Source: Chalciporus piperatus
Lineage: Eukaryota; Basidiomycota; Agaricomycetes; Boletales; Boletaceae
Length of the DNA stretch: 64,000 nucleotides
Assembly: GCA_038093975.1 (NCBI GenBank)
Contig: JBBPTG010000030.1
Span: 124,001 to 188,000, forward strand
Direction: 5' to 3'
Shown: positions 36,345 through 48,100 of the stretch, one piece after another
How the letters are laid out: every line of letters starts with the position of its first letter
Position numbering within the stretch: the first letter of the stretch is position 1
Notes under the pieces: model-generated
The model's input: the letters and a program-made list of their open reading frames with translations, nothing else
Databases searched by the model: none
What the model was told of the DNA's origin: nothing
Program-made: the position numbers and the translations under genes

Positions 36345-37078
36345 TTAACTTGTTCCAGGATTCGATCCCGGTCCCGGTCCCGGTCCTGGTCCGCTTGTGT
36401 CAGCCTGCGATTTTGCAGTCCCCGCAGTGGCATCCTCTTCCGCTATACGGGCTTCTGCCTCTATTCGTTCGCGTGCACGGACGACCTTTGATTGCAGGTA
36501 GTGAGAATGTGCAGATGGAGCTGGTTGTCTACCGGCTTTTGCCCCAGATGCTGGTGGGTCGGGAGGAGGCCGAGGGGAGTTCACTTTGAATAGATGCTCG
36601 TAGTTCTGAGCAAAGGGAATGCTGTCAACTTGTCCGTTCACATACACGCAGGACGATGAACTCTCACCTTCAATATACTCTCCATAGCCTCTCCACGCTT
36701 CACATTCAACACGAGATGTGCCTCATCCAACGTCATACGATGTTCGCGAGTCAACGTGTCCGAAGCTGAACCAGAAGTAGCGTGGCGCACGCCTGCGACG
36801 TCTGAACCCAACGCTTCTGGACGGTGTTTTGCATCTGGGGGACAAAGGGTATTACGGAAGAGATTGCGGCGAAGTGACAGAAGTTTCAGCAAGTCGTGAA
36901 ACCAGACATGGAATGCATCGTACTTTTGACAGCTTGCTGGCCAGCTGCGAAAATGGCTTTCCCGAATATTTGTGTGCCAGTGATGAGAATTTGCCCAAGG
37001 AGCTTTGGGAGGGACTGAATCGGTGCAATGTCAGATCATAGCTGTATTCCCCGAACTCAACGTATTGATACATACCAT
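36345..37078 (-). CDS. PAM16: PAM16/TIM16, mitochondrial import motor subunit
   Basis: Four coding exons join in phase: 37078-37076 (the start codon alone), 37014-36924, 36834-36668 and 36605-36345, giving 173 residues. QILITGTQIFGKAIFAAGQQAVK followed by RPEALGSDVAGV, TLTREHRMTLDEAHLVLNVKRG and NYEHLFKVNSP is the classic Tim16 J-like domain. It keeps no HPD, as expected for the regulatory partner of Pam18. The protein sits at the matrix side of the TIM23 channel and restrains Pam18 stimulation of mtHsp70. The C-terminal 45 residues after HSHYLQSKVVRARERIEAE are an unusual low-complexity tail with Gly-Pro repeats. It is divergent from RPA43, 194 bp away. Confidence 0.95.
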
Positions 37079-37272
37079 CAGGAGAGCGAAGGACTGAAAA
37101 CAATTGAGGTGCTTGCCGAACGGACGAATGAGCAAAAGCACTTTAGCGGTCACGTGATTACCTAAAATTCTGAAGGTGTGCAGCGTACACTGTACAGTGT
37201 ACACCATCGAAGACCAGGTCATCGATTTTGCACTTGTACGGACCCGCAGTACAGTCGATTTATACCGTGGAT
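37079..37272. promoter_or_regulatory. Compact bidirectional promoter of PAM16 and RPA43
   Basis: Only 194 bp separate the two divergent start codons. The region contains a CACGTG E-box (37151-37156, in context GTCACGTGA) and a perfect 18-bp palindrome at 37185-37202. Both are visible directly in the sequence. Their use as regulatory sites is inferred. Confidence 0.55.
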
Positions 37273-38698
37273 ATGACCAGCGCACCTTCAGCCTCTCAGC
37301 CCAAAAAGCGGAAGCACCATGCCAGCGGAGATCCGGACACTACCCCCATTGCAACACGGAAGAAGGAAAAACGATCAAAGACCTCGGTGCAAGCAACCAC
37401 CTCGGTCGTACCTCCCTCGGAAGCTCCCACAGAGTCTCAAAAATTCAAACTAAAATCCCTAAAGGACAAGGGGAAGTCGCGCGCGTTGGACCAACCGAGT
37501 GAGTTCCGCGTAATCAACGCGAGCCTCGTGCTCTCCATACCCCCTGTCTTCGCCAGCGATTTGCGAGCCGGAGCGGAAGAAATGCTTGACAGTATGGTTA
37601 TGCGGTAAGCAGCAATATCTGTGCGTTCACTCACCTGACGAGCTGGTACTGATCTGTGACATCACACATCATACAGATATATACCAGCTCTGCAGGGCGT
37701 TTTGCTGGCGCATACGAACCTACAGTTCCTCAACAAGGCTGCAAGCATACATGGGGATTGTCCCTTTGCTGTGTGTAACGTGGGATTCGACGCGACCGTG
37801 TGGAGTCCTCGCGCTTCCATGAAACTAGGTGCGTATCATTGTTCTCAAACTTCGTCTCTACTAATTCGGTCATAACGTCGCTGTTGTCTCTGTGTATAGT
37901 CGGCAGGGTGAATCTTTGTTCGCCTGATCATATCTCCCTTCTTGTACACCGCACCTTCAACGCGTCCATCCCCCGACATCATATTCCCCAGGATCAATGG
38001 ATATTCGAGTACGGAGCAGCAGAAAATGACCCTGAGTTCGCTGAGGGAAGAAACGGGGAGGCGGGAGACAAATCCGAAAGCATAACGGACGGGGAAGCTA
38101 ATGTCGAGATGGAGGATGCTGGAGAGGGGGAGCCTAGCGAAGAAAACAAGGAGGCAGAAAGCAGCGGTCGTTGGGTACACCATCTAACGGGGTTAAAACT
38201 TGGCGATCCGGATGGCTACGTCGAGTTCACAGTAATCGGGTATGTCTATTCTCCTGCGGACGCTCCTTCCAATGCGGCGTCGATTGATCTGCTACATCTA
38301 ACACGCGGATCGGCAGGCTGACAGTAGCGAACGAGATGTTGTCATTACAAGGGTCTATCCAACCGGACCCTTTCTCTCCCGACCACGTCCCGCACGCCGA
38401 TAGAAGCTCGTCACCCCAACCTCGAAGGGTGGCAGAGGAGGCTTGGGAGCGAGTGGAGCAGGAGCAGGAGGAAGACAGCGACGAAGACGAGAATGGTTTC
38501 GAACACCTTGCGCAACTCACGGACGAAGCTCGGGCAACCCAAACGGCTCAACAGGTAAAAGAAGAGGCCGAGCAGCCGGAGAAGAAAGGAAAGAAACGGA
38601 AACTGAAATTGAAACATGAAGATGGTCAGGACGGAGAGGAGGGGGTTGTTCACGCCGGCAAAAAAAAAGACAAGAAGAGAAAGGAAGTCCTATCATGA
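37273..38698 (+). CDS. RPA43: DNA-directed RNA polymerase I subunit RPA43
   Basis: Four exons join in phase: 37273-37604, 37677-37828, 37900-38239 and 38317-38698, giving 401 residues. The N-terminus is Lys-rich with PKKRKHH, a likely nuclear localisation signal. The fold FRVINASLVLSIPPVFASDLRAGAEEMLDSMVMRYIPALQGVLLAHTNL is the Rpa43 N-terminal (RPB7-like tip) domain. VGRVNLCSPDHISLLVHRTFNASIPR is the OB-fold part. A roughly 50-residue acidic insert interrupts the OB fold before GRWVHHLTG. The C-terminus is acidic then strongly basic (KKGKKRKLKLKH), typical of nucleolar proteins. RPA43 forms the stalk with RPA14 and recruits Rrn3 for rRNA transcription. Confidence 0.92.
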
Positions 38699-40107
38699 CA
38701 CAGTATCCTATGAGTGTACTGTCTGCATGAGCATGAAGCACACGATTCAGTGTCGCTGGAGTGGCCCCCTATATTTCCGCGCGCCTCATGGGCCCGGATC
38801 TTATATAAGTGATTCAAACATGCCGCAGTTATACATGATCTGCCATTCCTCAAGGGTGCCACGGTGAGCAGCCTAGCGATACTATCACAAGCACCCGATG
38901 TGACATGTCGCCAACTCTATGCCCACCAGGCTTGATGTGGGTGGACATTTTAAGCTTAGACTAGGAAGCAAGACGAGTTGTACTCGTACCGCGGCCCGTC
39001 ATGTTCAACTCACAGACAGAAATGTCTCCTTCAGAATCAGACGACCACCAATAGGCTGGCCAACCTTCCACGCAAAGGCTGCCTTGGCTTTACTTGGCTT
39101 TATGATGGAACATTGTCGATCAGGCAGGTACAACTGACGCAACATTGCCATCTTATGGCGGACTCGAAGCCCGATCCTAGGGAACAATCAACAAATCCTA
39201 TGTCGAGCAACCAGAAGTGGTCCCGCGACGTGACCAGGCCAGCGGGGCACCCGGACGTATACTCTATGTACGTGAGGTGGCAGCACTTTGTAGAGTTAGT
39301 CCCAAGGTTGTATCATCCTCGATCACCATCGCATTGCCTTGGCCCATGGATCCTGTTATGCCAAGTTTAGGGTCTGTAGTATCTACTGTCCGACAAAGAT
39401 GCCCACGCGCCCCAACATTCCGAGTCGCATGAATCCTAGTCTCCCCTAGTAGACACACCCAAGAGTCGGGATGAAAACAGTCGTTCACCCTCCATGAATC
39501 CTCTCACCCGGCTCCTCGCACGGCTTATTCATGTGAGTACTAACATTGACACTTGGTCATCATGAATAACGCTATACCATGTGTATGTTTTGCAGTACAT
39601 GGTCTGAGACTCAGGCATTTTTTCCATTAACCTGCTATCTGATCTCGTTGTGGACAAACTACGAATACCACCGAAGTGACCAGCTCGTACCTGTGCAGCG
39701 AGAGAGCCCTACCCATCGCTCCACCTCGGGGGAACGCCGGGAGAAGAAAAAGACCTTGCGTCCATGTGAGCTCGCCCTCTTTTGCATGTGGCCAGCTTAT
39801 CAGAAGTTGGGGTTACGGGCGCCTCCACCCCCCGATTGGCCACTTTTATCGTCTTCTCACTGTCCTACTTTTTCTGATGTGCCCTGCTCAGTTATTCAGT
39901 TCTTCGCATCAAGAGGGTACAATCACTCTGAAGCGATCATGAAGACACGTGGTTAAGGTCGCTAATTTTTTTTGGCGGTTATCATTACAGGTACATGCGG
40001 CACAAGGCTGTCTTTTTGGCCGTTACAAAGGTAACGGGTCTATTGGCTCATCGAGAGCACGGAATTATCGATATCCTCCATGTGAACCTCGGGTCGTGTG
40101 CTAAAGG
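38699..40107. other. Gene-poor intergenic region
   Basis: About 1.4 kb lies between RPA43 and the peptidase relic. Open frames are short, overlap on both strands and carry no recognisable motif. A TATA-like element follows at its right edge. Confidence 0.4.
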
Positions 40108-40114
40108 TATAAAA
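40108..40114 (+). promoter_or_regulatory. TATA-like box of the peptidase relic
   Basis: The sequence TATAAAA lies 66 bp upstream of the ATG at 40180. This is the usual TATA-to-start distance for well expressed fungal secreted-enzyme genes. It suggests the ancestral promoter is still intact. Confidence 0.5.
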
Positions 40115-40179
40115 GCTTCATTGTACACTCTTTCTACAGGCTCTCGTTTCATCGACGATCTACTGTTCCCTCAGTCATC

Positions 40180-40815
40180 ATGGCCTCCACGCTCGCCCTC
40201 CTCAGCAATTTTTTGCTCGCCTCCGTGGCTTTGGCGGTTTCCTCCTCTCGTTTGGAGGCTGTAACGGTGGTGCTGCCTCTGCCTGGGTTGGTATCGATGG
40301 TGACACTTGTGGCAATGCTATCCTCCAGACCGGTATTGACTTCACCATCACCAACGGCGCGGTTTCGTACGATGGTAAGAGACACAAATGATCTATCCGG
40401 ATCGATATTCATTTCTGGCTTGTGACCAACAGCTTGGTACGAGTGGTACCCTGACTACACCTACGACTTCTTTGCCATGACCATCAGCCCTGGTGATGTT
40501 ATCAAGACTACCGTCGCTGCTTACTCCACTACTTCTGGCGTTGCAGCCATCGAGAAGCAGACTACTGGCCAGACCGTGACCCGGGACCTCACGTCCTCAT
40601 ACACTCTTTGCGAGCAGAATGCTGAGTGGATCGTTGAGGACTTTGACAAGAATGGTGTCCCCGTTCCTTTCGCCAACTTTGGAACGGTCACCTTCAGCAG
40701 TGCTACTTTGGCGCTAATCTCATTGTCATTAGGCAGAACGGCCAGGTATTGACCTCCGTCTCCACCAGCGGCAGTGACATCATCGTCAAGCGTCTCGTTC
40801 ATCTATTGTGTCATT
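40180..40815 (+). pseudogene. Broken G1 (eqolisin/aspergilloglutamic) peptidase gene
   Basis: A secretion leader (MASTLALLSNFLLASVALAVSS) starts at 40180. The peptidase G1 fold then appears in a different frame from about 40260: SAWVGIDGDTCGNAILQTG, FTITNGAVSYDAWYEWYPDY (across a 40375-40432 intron), SPGDVIKTTV and CEQNAEWIVEDF. A second frame change near 40702-40709 separates SSAT from FGANLIVIRQNGQVL. Between leader and fold, the propeptide and the first beta strands are missing, so a deletion as well as two frame changes must be assumed. Intact members are acid-secreted glutamic peptidases. Sequencing or assembly errors could explain single-base changes but not the missing segment. Confidence 0.78.
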
Positions 40816-41198
40816 TGTATTTGTATCTTGGTTGGGGATGTATTTCAGCTTTGGGACGAAATGGAATCACGGCTGTGTATGGATTGTTGATTTACCTGAA
40901 ATGATGCGGTATAACTGACTGACTCTGAGTGAAAGATTACTCGATATCTCTCTGCAAAAACGTTGGGCTGCGAACAGGATTTTTCATTACAAACATGCAT
41001 GGGATCGAATCGAGTGTTACAGGATATCGTGTTTTATGACCAGACATATCGTGACGCTAACTTGAGCAACAACCAAAACACGGGTGACGAGGGACGGAAG
41101 GAAATACAGGAAGAGAGGAAACTCCGATCATTACAGTAAAGGAACCTGAGGTCGCGCCGCATACTACTACTTAGCTCTAGTTTAGTCTACCCACTGGC
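40816..41198. other. Convergent gap
   Basis: This stretch lies between the peptidase relic and the PP2C stop. No gene or repeat was recognised. Confidence 0.4.
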
Positions 41199-42607
41199 CT
41201 ACGGGGTAGCATGTTTGAATCGGACAACGAGAACGGTCACATTATCGTTGGTCAGTTGTGACAATGCATGCTCCACGAGTTTCAGACTTGCTTCTTGTGC
41301 ATCTTCAACGTGTCGGATGAGATCTATGGCTCCCTGATCGCCTGCGATATCCCACAACTAGGATGACCTCAGATAAGCTAAGCGTGAACATGTGGAAAGA
41401 GAAAAAGCTTACCCCATCGCACGCGAGAATCAAAAATTCGTCGTCCTCAGTTAGCAGCGTCTCGGTGGTGTAGGGAGACCCAACGACAAATTCCTTCATG
41501 GAGGAGTCACCAAGAGACCTGGTCACTGCCAACACGCCATTGACGCGACCGTTCATGACGAAACCACCCGCATCCGTGATGCGTTTGGATTCTTGCGCGT
41601 CGGATCCCTTGTGGTCGTATGTCAACCGTACAGCCTTTCCCGCCCGGCAGAGGACCCCTCGTGCATCCCCTGCATTAGCGGTGTAAAGCACTCGACGGAG
41701 CGAAGGAGGTGGTGAGACGACCGGTGATATGTGGGGCTGCGGCGTTGGTGTGGGACCCGGCGTTGGTGTTCTCGTAGAAGGTGGAGGTGAGCCACTGCCA
41801 CCGAGACTCTTGAATGCACGCGCAATACGACTAGTCGATGCTAGGCTCTTAGCTTTCTTGCTTATCTTGCTGCCCTTCTCGGATCCAGCCGCTTCCTCGC
41901 CGGAATCACTAGCAGGTGACTCCGATCTGTTGCTTTTGGTGTCTTCTGGGCCAGGGGGTGAAGGTGCAGGAATTGGGGCCGTCAAAAACGATTGTTTGCC
42001 GTCTGCATCTTCAATGCGCAAAAATGCGCTCACGACTGTGCACCCAGAGTGGATTTTCCCATCGGATTCCTCGCAGAGGAGGGATAAATGCTTGTCAACA
42101 TTGTGGAAAGTCTCGTTAAGGGTATCTGGAATCGTGGCGGAAGTGGAGGTGCGTAAAGAGTCGAGTAGGTACTACCCGGAAATAACACGACGGGGTTAGG
42201 GCTCGATTATGGCACGATGAAGGGGTTGTGGCGGGACGGACCTCATGAAAGTGTTGGCCACACCACTCAGCGGCGTGTTTTCCCGCATGACCATCGAACA
42301 CCGCAAAGAAGCCTTGGCCTCTAACGCCAGCGAAATCGACGATGAAAGAGTGCGCATCTTCCATGTACCGACGCGCACCCTTGTTCTCAGAGATGCCAAC
42401 CTGGAACGCGGCGTTACCAACCGAATGTTGGTTCAGAGTCTATACGAGATAAAAGATGGGGAATGTGTGAAACGGTCAAACGAGCAAGAGGATCGGGATA
42501 CATACGCCGAATGTGTCGAGGCCCTCTGCGGTGGTGATGGTCTCCGAACGAGCGTTTGGAGAATCAGTGAAACGTGTGACGGACTGCGATTGTCGTTGTT
42601 CGAGCAT
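41199..42607 (-). CDS. PP2C-type Ser/Thr protein phosphatase
   Basis: Four exons join in phase (42607-42506, 42439-42242, 42171-41413, 41357-41199), giving 405 residues. Metal-binding and signature motifs are present in order: [56 protein letters not shown] and [13 protein letters not shown]. The size and motif set suggest a Ptc1-like enzyme, which in yeast dampens MAP-kinase pathways. A Ser/Pro/Thr-rich insertion of roughly 90 residues interrupts the catalytic core before [14 protein letters not shown] and is absent from compact PP2Cs. It may be a phosphorylation or docking site, which is inference. Confidence 0.93.
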
Positions 42608-43119
42608 ATTACTAGACAGTGATATTAGCGGCGCGTTTTAAGTGGCAGACCCGATCAAGACAGACCTCTGAAGCTGAGATGATGTTTCTATGAGGCAAAG
42701 AATCAGAAAGTGAGTCGTACATGGATCTATACGACGCTACTCACTGTCTTGTGCGATGTCCGACATTTGGATGGTGTGGGTTCAGTCACAGCGCAAGATA
42801 TCGACTCCACCGCCTGATCACGTGCACCGCGACTGGACCATCAGGCTATGCCGCAGTAATTGATGCGCGACAGAACAAGATAATCGTTGTGAGGAGGGTC
42901 CAGGAGGACATGGTCTTCTGTATTGTACTACTGCTGCTGTCTTTGTACCCTCTACTTTGCGAGAAATCCATCTTATCGACCCGAACACTTGGTCGGGTAT
43001 CTCCGACTGAGCTGCATGAGGCAGTGAGCAACGGTCCAAACGTTGGCCAGGGAGTCGTTGCATCCTTCCGTCCTTTCCTTCTGATCGTCCGTCTTTCTCG
43101 ATCGCCTCGAAAACTGTGT
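42608..43119. promoter_or_regulatory. Shared divergent promoter region
   Basis: This 512-bp gap separates the start codons of the PP2C phosphatase (minus) and the BZW-type gene (plus). Reading frames run through it but show no family motif. Confidence 0.35.
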
Positions 43120-44767
43120 ATGTCTCAGCAATCAACCACAGCAAAGCCTTCGCTACAGGGGGTCAAGATAAAGGCAAGGAAAGGTGCTGTCAAAGCCCAC
43201 GCAAAGCACGAACCATCAGGCAAGCCATCGCTCGAAAACTCCAAACATCCTCGCTTACAGCACCCATTTAGTTTTCAGAGACCAACTTTACAAACATCTC
43301 GAAACTGTTCCAGAGAACGATTTCGACGCCTTCGCCACTAAACTCGTACAGGCAGGTTCAACACTCGAGTTCTTGAAATATGCGGATGCACTCTTCGAAA
43401 TCATCCTCGTCGGCGGCCTCATCCAACCTGGGGGTTCCTACATCGACGATGGTGCAGCCACATCTCCCTTCACCGTCTTCAATGCAAAAGATCCTGCATC
43501 GGTAGAGGAACTAAAGAAATATGTCGAGGTTCTCAACAAACTCATCAGAAGGTAGACTCATCTGACATCTTCGAGTCCACCTCTCATTTTGCGATAGATA
43601 CAAATATCTTCAGAAACCGCTGGAAGGACAAACGCTTCCTACTCTCCTCCAGTATATCAATCGGTGGTCGAACGCACAGCGAGACAAACTCGCAGTGACA
43701 ATCGGACTTCTTCTCTCCCAAGGCATCGCCAGCTCTACCTGTCTACAGAGCCTCACCAAGGATCAGCTCGTCAAAAATGGTCCGTAAACTCGTTTCTTCC
43801 TCGTTGTCATATAGTTTTACCCACGTGACCACATTCCAGATGCCTCTGTGACTGTTCTAGCTATGATATTCCGAGCCTATTTGACAGATCAATCGATGGA
43901 CCACCTTGCTGCCGCTCTAAAGCGTGGTAACATCAAAGATCTTCTCCTCTTCTTCCCTCCAAACCGTAGGGACCCCAAGATTCTTGACGAATTCTTCAGA
44001 AAGGAAGGTCTTCCCCAGGTAGCAGAATGGTTCACCAAGAAGCAATACGCCCTTGCCAAAGAAAGCATGGTCACCGAGCTCAAGGATCTTTGTGGACAAG
44101 AAGGGTCCGCGGAGACCGTGCGTGTACTTTGGTTGGTTGGGTCGGTGGGGACGGCTGATGGGGTTGCCCTGGCCAGATCATTTCAGCGATACAAAGCAAG
44201 CAAGAGGAACAACCACTCCCCGATATAGAGCTTATTCAGTGCCTCTGGCAGGGTCTCATGGCAACTGTGGATTTCAGTGCTCGACCAGACCAGATGGAGG
44301 GCCTTGCCCTGCGCGAAGTCGCTGTAAGCTCCGCACCATATATCTTCATGTATCTCCACTATAAGATCTAATGTGCGCAACAGAAATTCTCCCCCATCCT
44401 CGAGGCATTCTGCAAGGGACCGAAGGTCGAAGTCGCATTAATCAATCAAGTGCAAGTACACTGTTACGAAGACACTCGCATTATGAAGGCATTCCCACAA
44501 ATCCTCAAGGTAACTATCGCCTATTGCGTTCTGTAGTTTGAGTCTTACCCGTCCTTCATAGGTTTTATACAACCAGGACTGTGTCTCCGACCAAGCTATT
44601 GTTTATTGGCACCAGAAAGGATCCAAGCCTCAAGGGAGGCAGCACTTCCTCAAGAGCACAGAAGCGCTCGTCAAGGTGTGATACTCTATTTTGCCTTCCC
44701 TTTACATCCAAGGTCATACAGACTCTCGTAGTTCCTTCAAGAGGAAGACAGCGACGAAGACGAGTAA
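43120..44767 (+). CDS. eIF5-mimic (BZW/5MP-type) W2-domain protein
   Basis: Eight exons join in phase: 43120-43219, 43272-43551, 43598-43779, 43840-44117, 44177-44323, 44384-44509, 44562-44675 and 44732-44767, giving 420 residues. The N-terminus with LQGVKIKARKGAVKAHAKHEPSVFRDQLYKHLE is the BZW signature. Helical repeats follow, then a C-terminal W2 domain (ELIQCLWQGLMATVDFSARPDQ ... FCKGPKVEVALINQVQVHCYED ... DCVSDQAIVYWHQKGSKPQGRQHFLK) and the acidic tail EEDSDEDE. Such proteins compete with eIF5 for eIF2/eIF3 and modulate start-codon selection in the cytoplasm. The first intron (43220) starts with GC rather than GT. Confidence 0.93.
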
Positions 44768-45191
44768 ATTCTTGTCATCATTATTTTACCACCACTGGGC
44801 ATTGTGTATTGATTACATCAATTACATCTCTCCGGATCGCGCTGTTCGCGAGAGATTTCCCATTTTTACTCTTAAAATACTTTTCGGTTGACGAAATATA
44901 TGGCGAACATCGGTACGTATAAACACTGAAACGCCAGACAAGAAACTATAAATAAATGGAGAGCCCAGCTACCCAACATACACGTCGAAGGACGAATTTG
45001 GAACCTTGCAAAGACGATTACAGTTTCGAATAAGACACACAAACAATGGCCATCTTGCGCCGATACCGGGGGGGACGATCATGCAGCACAGACAAAGGCC
45101 CATGGTTGCCTTTTGTACATAGATACGAAATCGCAGATAGAAAAAGAAGTCGTTAATTCTACTCGTATGAAACTAAACAGAGGTGAAATAA
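44768..45191. other. Convergent intergenic gap
   Basis: This 424-bp stretch lies between the convergent stops of the BZW-type gene and the zinc-cluster gene. No gene was recognised. Confidence 0.45.
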
Positions 45192-48100
45192 TCACCAGGC
45201 TTCGGGCATAGGCGCAAAGTCTCCGGACCAACCGTTTGTCCCGTGCATATTCAAGAAGATGCCGTCTGAGCCGTTGACGGGAAGGCCGAGGTCCGAGAGG
45301 CTCTAAAAATGACGCGATTGATGTTGTCTGTGAGTAAGACATGCAAAAATAGGCATGGTCACCGACCTGCTCTTGTATCCAGACGGGAATTGTTGAAGGG
45401 TTTACCATACCACGATCGCCGGGCCAGGAAAAGCCGAGCTCTTCCATGGTCAACGGAGGAGGTACGGCTTGGGTGTCTACGTAGGGGCCGACCATACCTT
45501 CCGGCAATAGTGGAGGAGGCAAGTTTTGAATTGGTGCGGCAATGCCAGGAATCATGCCGATTCTGCGGCGGAGGTTTGCAAGCATAATACGCAACGTCAG
45601 TGCATAGCTGGCCACTCGACACATCAGAGGTATGTCCGGAAAAACCAAATAATAAAGCTGACCGTTCTGCTGCTACGTCGGATAAAAGTTGGGCCAAGTG
45701 CTCAACTTGTGTTGTTATCGCAGCCAAGTCGAGTTCTGTCGGAAAGAGGTTGGCCATTTTAAGCAAGAATAAGCCAGAGAAAGCCAAAGTGACGAGGCTA
45801 TCGTGAACTGCATAGCGAAGGGCAGCTCTGCGGAGAAGTTAAGTTATCTCGCCCTGAGATGGATAGAGGAAGGCAACATACCGGTACGCGGTGGAATTTA
45901 TAAAAATGGATAGACAGTTGAACGCTGCATCCTTCGCTTGGAATGCCAGCTCACGCTGCTCGAACGGCATCTTGTCCCACGACACCCCACGCAGTGCAAC
46001 ACAGACTACCCAAAGCTTTGCATAGTGGAGTTCCCCAGCAAGAATTTTTCGCAGTAATGATTCCTCGTCCATTGTCTGACCTGAGATGAAGGGGTATGAG
46101 GGAATAGTCTGAGGGGAAAGAATTCTCGTACGATGTAGTTCATCACAATCTGCCCACCACTTATCTAGGGCAGCGTTGGCTCTGCGGATGAAGGCGAGCG
46201 TATTGTGGTTGACCTCCCCATTCAAGGGAGAAAGAGTCTCATATATTTGAGCTATACGACCGTGTCATTACAGGAGCGAAGATGGAATCAAGGAACATAC
46301 TTTTCTGAGCAATAAGTTCAACGAGGGAGACAAGTCGGACATCCGTCGGCGACGCCATACGATGTGTAAGAAGGAGACGACAGTGCTTGATCGAGCATTC
46401 ATCTCGTAAGACGATAGGCCGACCTGTTCCCAGGCTCATCCTATAGAGTAGTGATTAGCTAGCTGTGACCTGTGACACAACGGAGGGGAAACTTACTGAT
46501 GGTCGAACCAGTAAAGGCACAACCAAATCCGGGCGGAGACAACTAACACGCTCCTCAGTTGGTTTCCGTATAGTCAAATGTATGTCACATACCAAGGTCC
46601 CTTTCCTCTTCCTCGGAACGCTGCTTCCCTGGTTCATCGGCAAGCTTCTCTAGAGCACGGTGTAAACCTAGATCTAGTGCCATGCGCATGGCATGGCCAC
46701 TCGGGAGCCATCCGTTCGTGCTCCAGGCAGCCAGGAGCAACATCCCTGCAAGAAACCATTATCTACCGTACGTCTTCCGAATACAAAAATGCTCACCCAT
46801 AACTGCTTCTTTCCTGACCACAGGACCGAACAATGAGGATCTAGCAATGCCCTGTGCCTCCTCCAAGCATTTATAAAAGGTAGGGCTGAGGGGTGCATTT
46901 CCGCTGCGAATTTTGGACGCGATCGCAAGGATAGCATCAAATGTCCATGGGGTACGCTCCATCAGACTTTCAAATGTATCGTAGTCCGGATCAAAGAGAG
47001 GGATAAAAAGGTGGCAGCCAGCAAAGAAACTGGACGAGGTCAGCATGATTGACGGGTTGCCTAGAGGGAAGAGCTTACATGTGATAGAGTTCTCTGGCTT
47101 CGCTTTCGGCTACAAGCCCCTGAGGAGTCCCATCAGATCTGTTGACGTTGCAGTAAGGCTCGAGAAGAATATACATACCTTTTCAATGACATGTGGAAAT
47201 GCATTCCTGGGTATCGGTTCCGGTCGCGAGCGCTTTTTCACACTAAGGCGAATGCATTTGGTGAAGGTAGATCAAACCAAAGCTAAACGAGAGCTTACAT
47301 CTGTGGAGCGGTGGATGGCGCTGCCGCGGCTTCTGCAGCTGCATTGGCTAACCCTTGAAGAGCCTCAATAGGGGCATTGAGCGTAGCACGTGGAAGCGTA
47401 TCTTCGGACTCGTCCTCAGATGATGCTGCGGTGCTGGGAACAATACCATAGGTAGCATATTTGTGCGGCTAGTTGAGTCGTTTAGCTGCCTGTGGCATCT
47501 TCGAAAGCCCAGAGGACGTACCGGAGGAGCAAAGCCGGGAAGTGGAGGAAAGCTGGATCGGGAGATGGGATCGGGATCATGAACTGTGTTTAGACATACT
47601 GGACGTACTGGCTGCGAGGATAGGATGGCCCGCTATCTCGACTCGAAGTAGACCCTATGGCTGTGGAGAAACCAGATTGTTGCTGATTATTCGATTGACT
47701 TTGGCTTTGTATTGCGGACAAGATGCGGTCTAAAGACGACTGCATCCCAATCATCTGACTCTGCATGACCTAGGGAGCAGAAATGCTTAGCGTTTGTCCA
47801 GTTATGATACACCCCCAATTTACCAAATACTGGCCCTCGAGGCGAGATAGGCGTCTATTTGATGTTGTCAGAAAAAGATGAAAAAAAGTGAATTTGGATG
47901 CGAAGCACATACTCCACGCTGGCACCAGAAGTCGCTTGAACGGTCTTCTTCTCCGGTTTCTCGAAGATGCATGGCGTACCACTGAGTTGACATCGACGAC
48001 AAGGTGCCTATCCGAGATGGTACCGGGCCGGTGCGGGAGGACGGGCCAGCGAGTTAGCAGATATAATCGAAAACGTGGACGAGAACTTGCCTCTCCTTCA

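Noticed and set aside
36355..36370. GATTCGATCCC, resembling a tRNA B box
   Set aside because: It falls inside the PAM16 coding tail within the Gly-Pro repeat, and no A box or cloverleaf can be formed around it.
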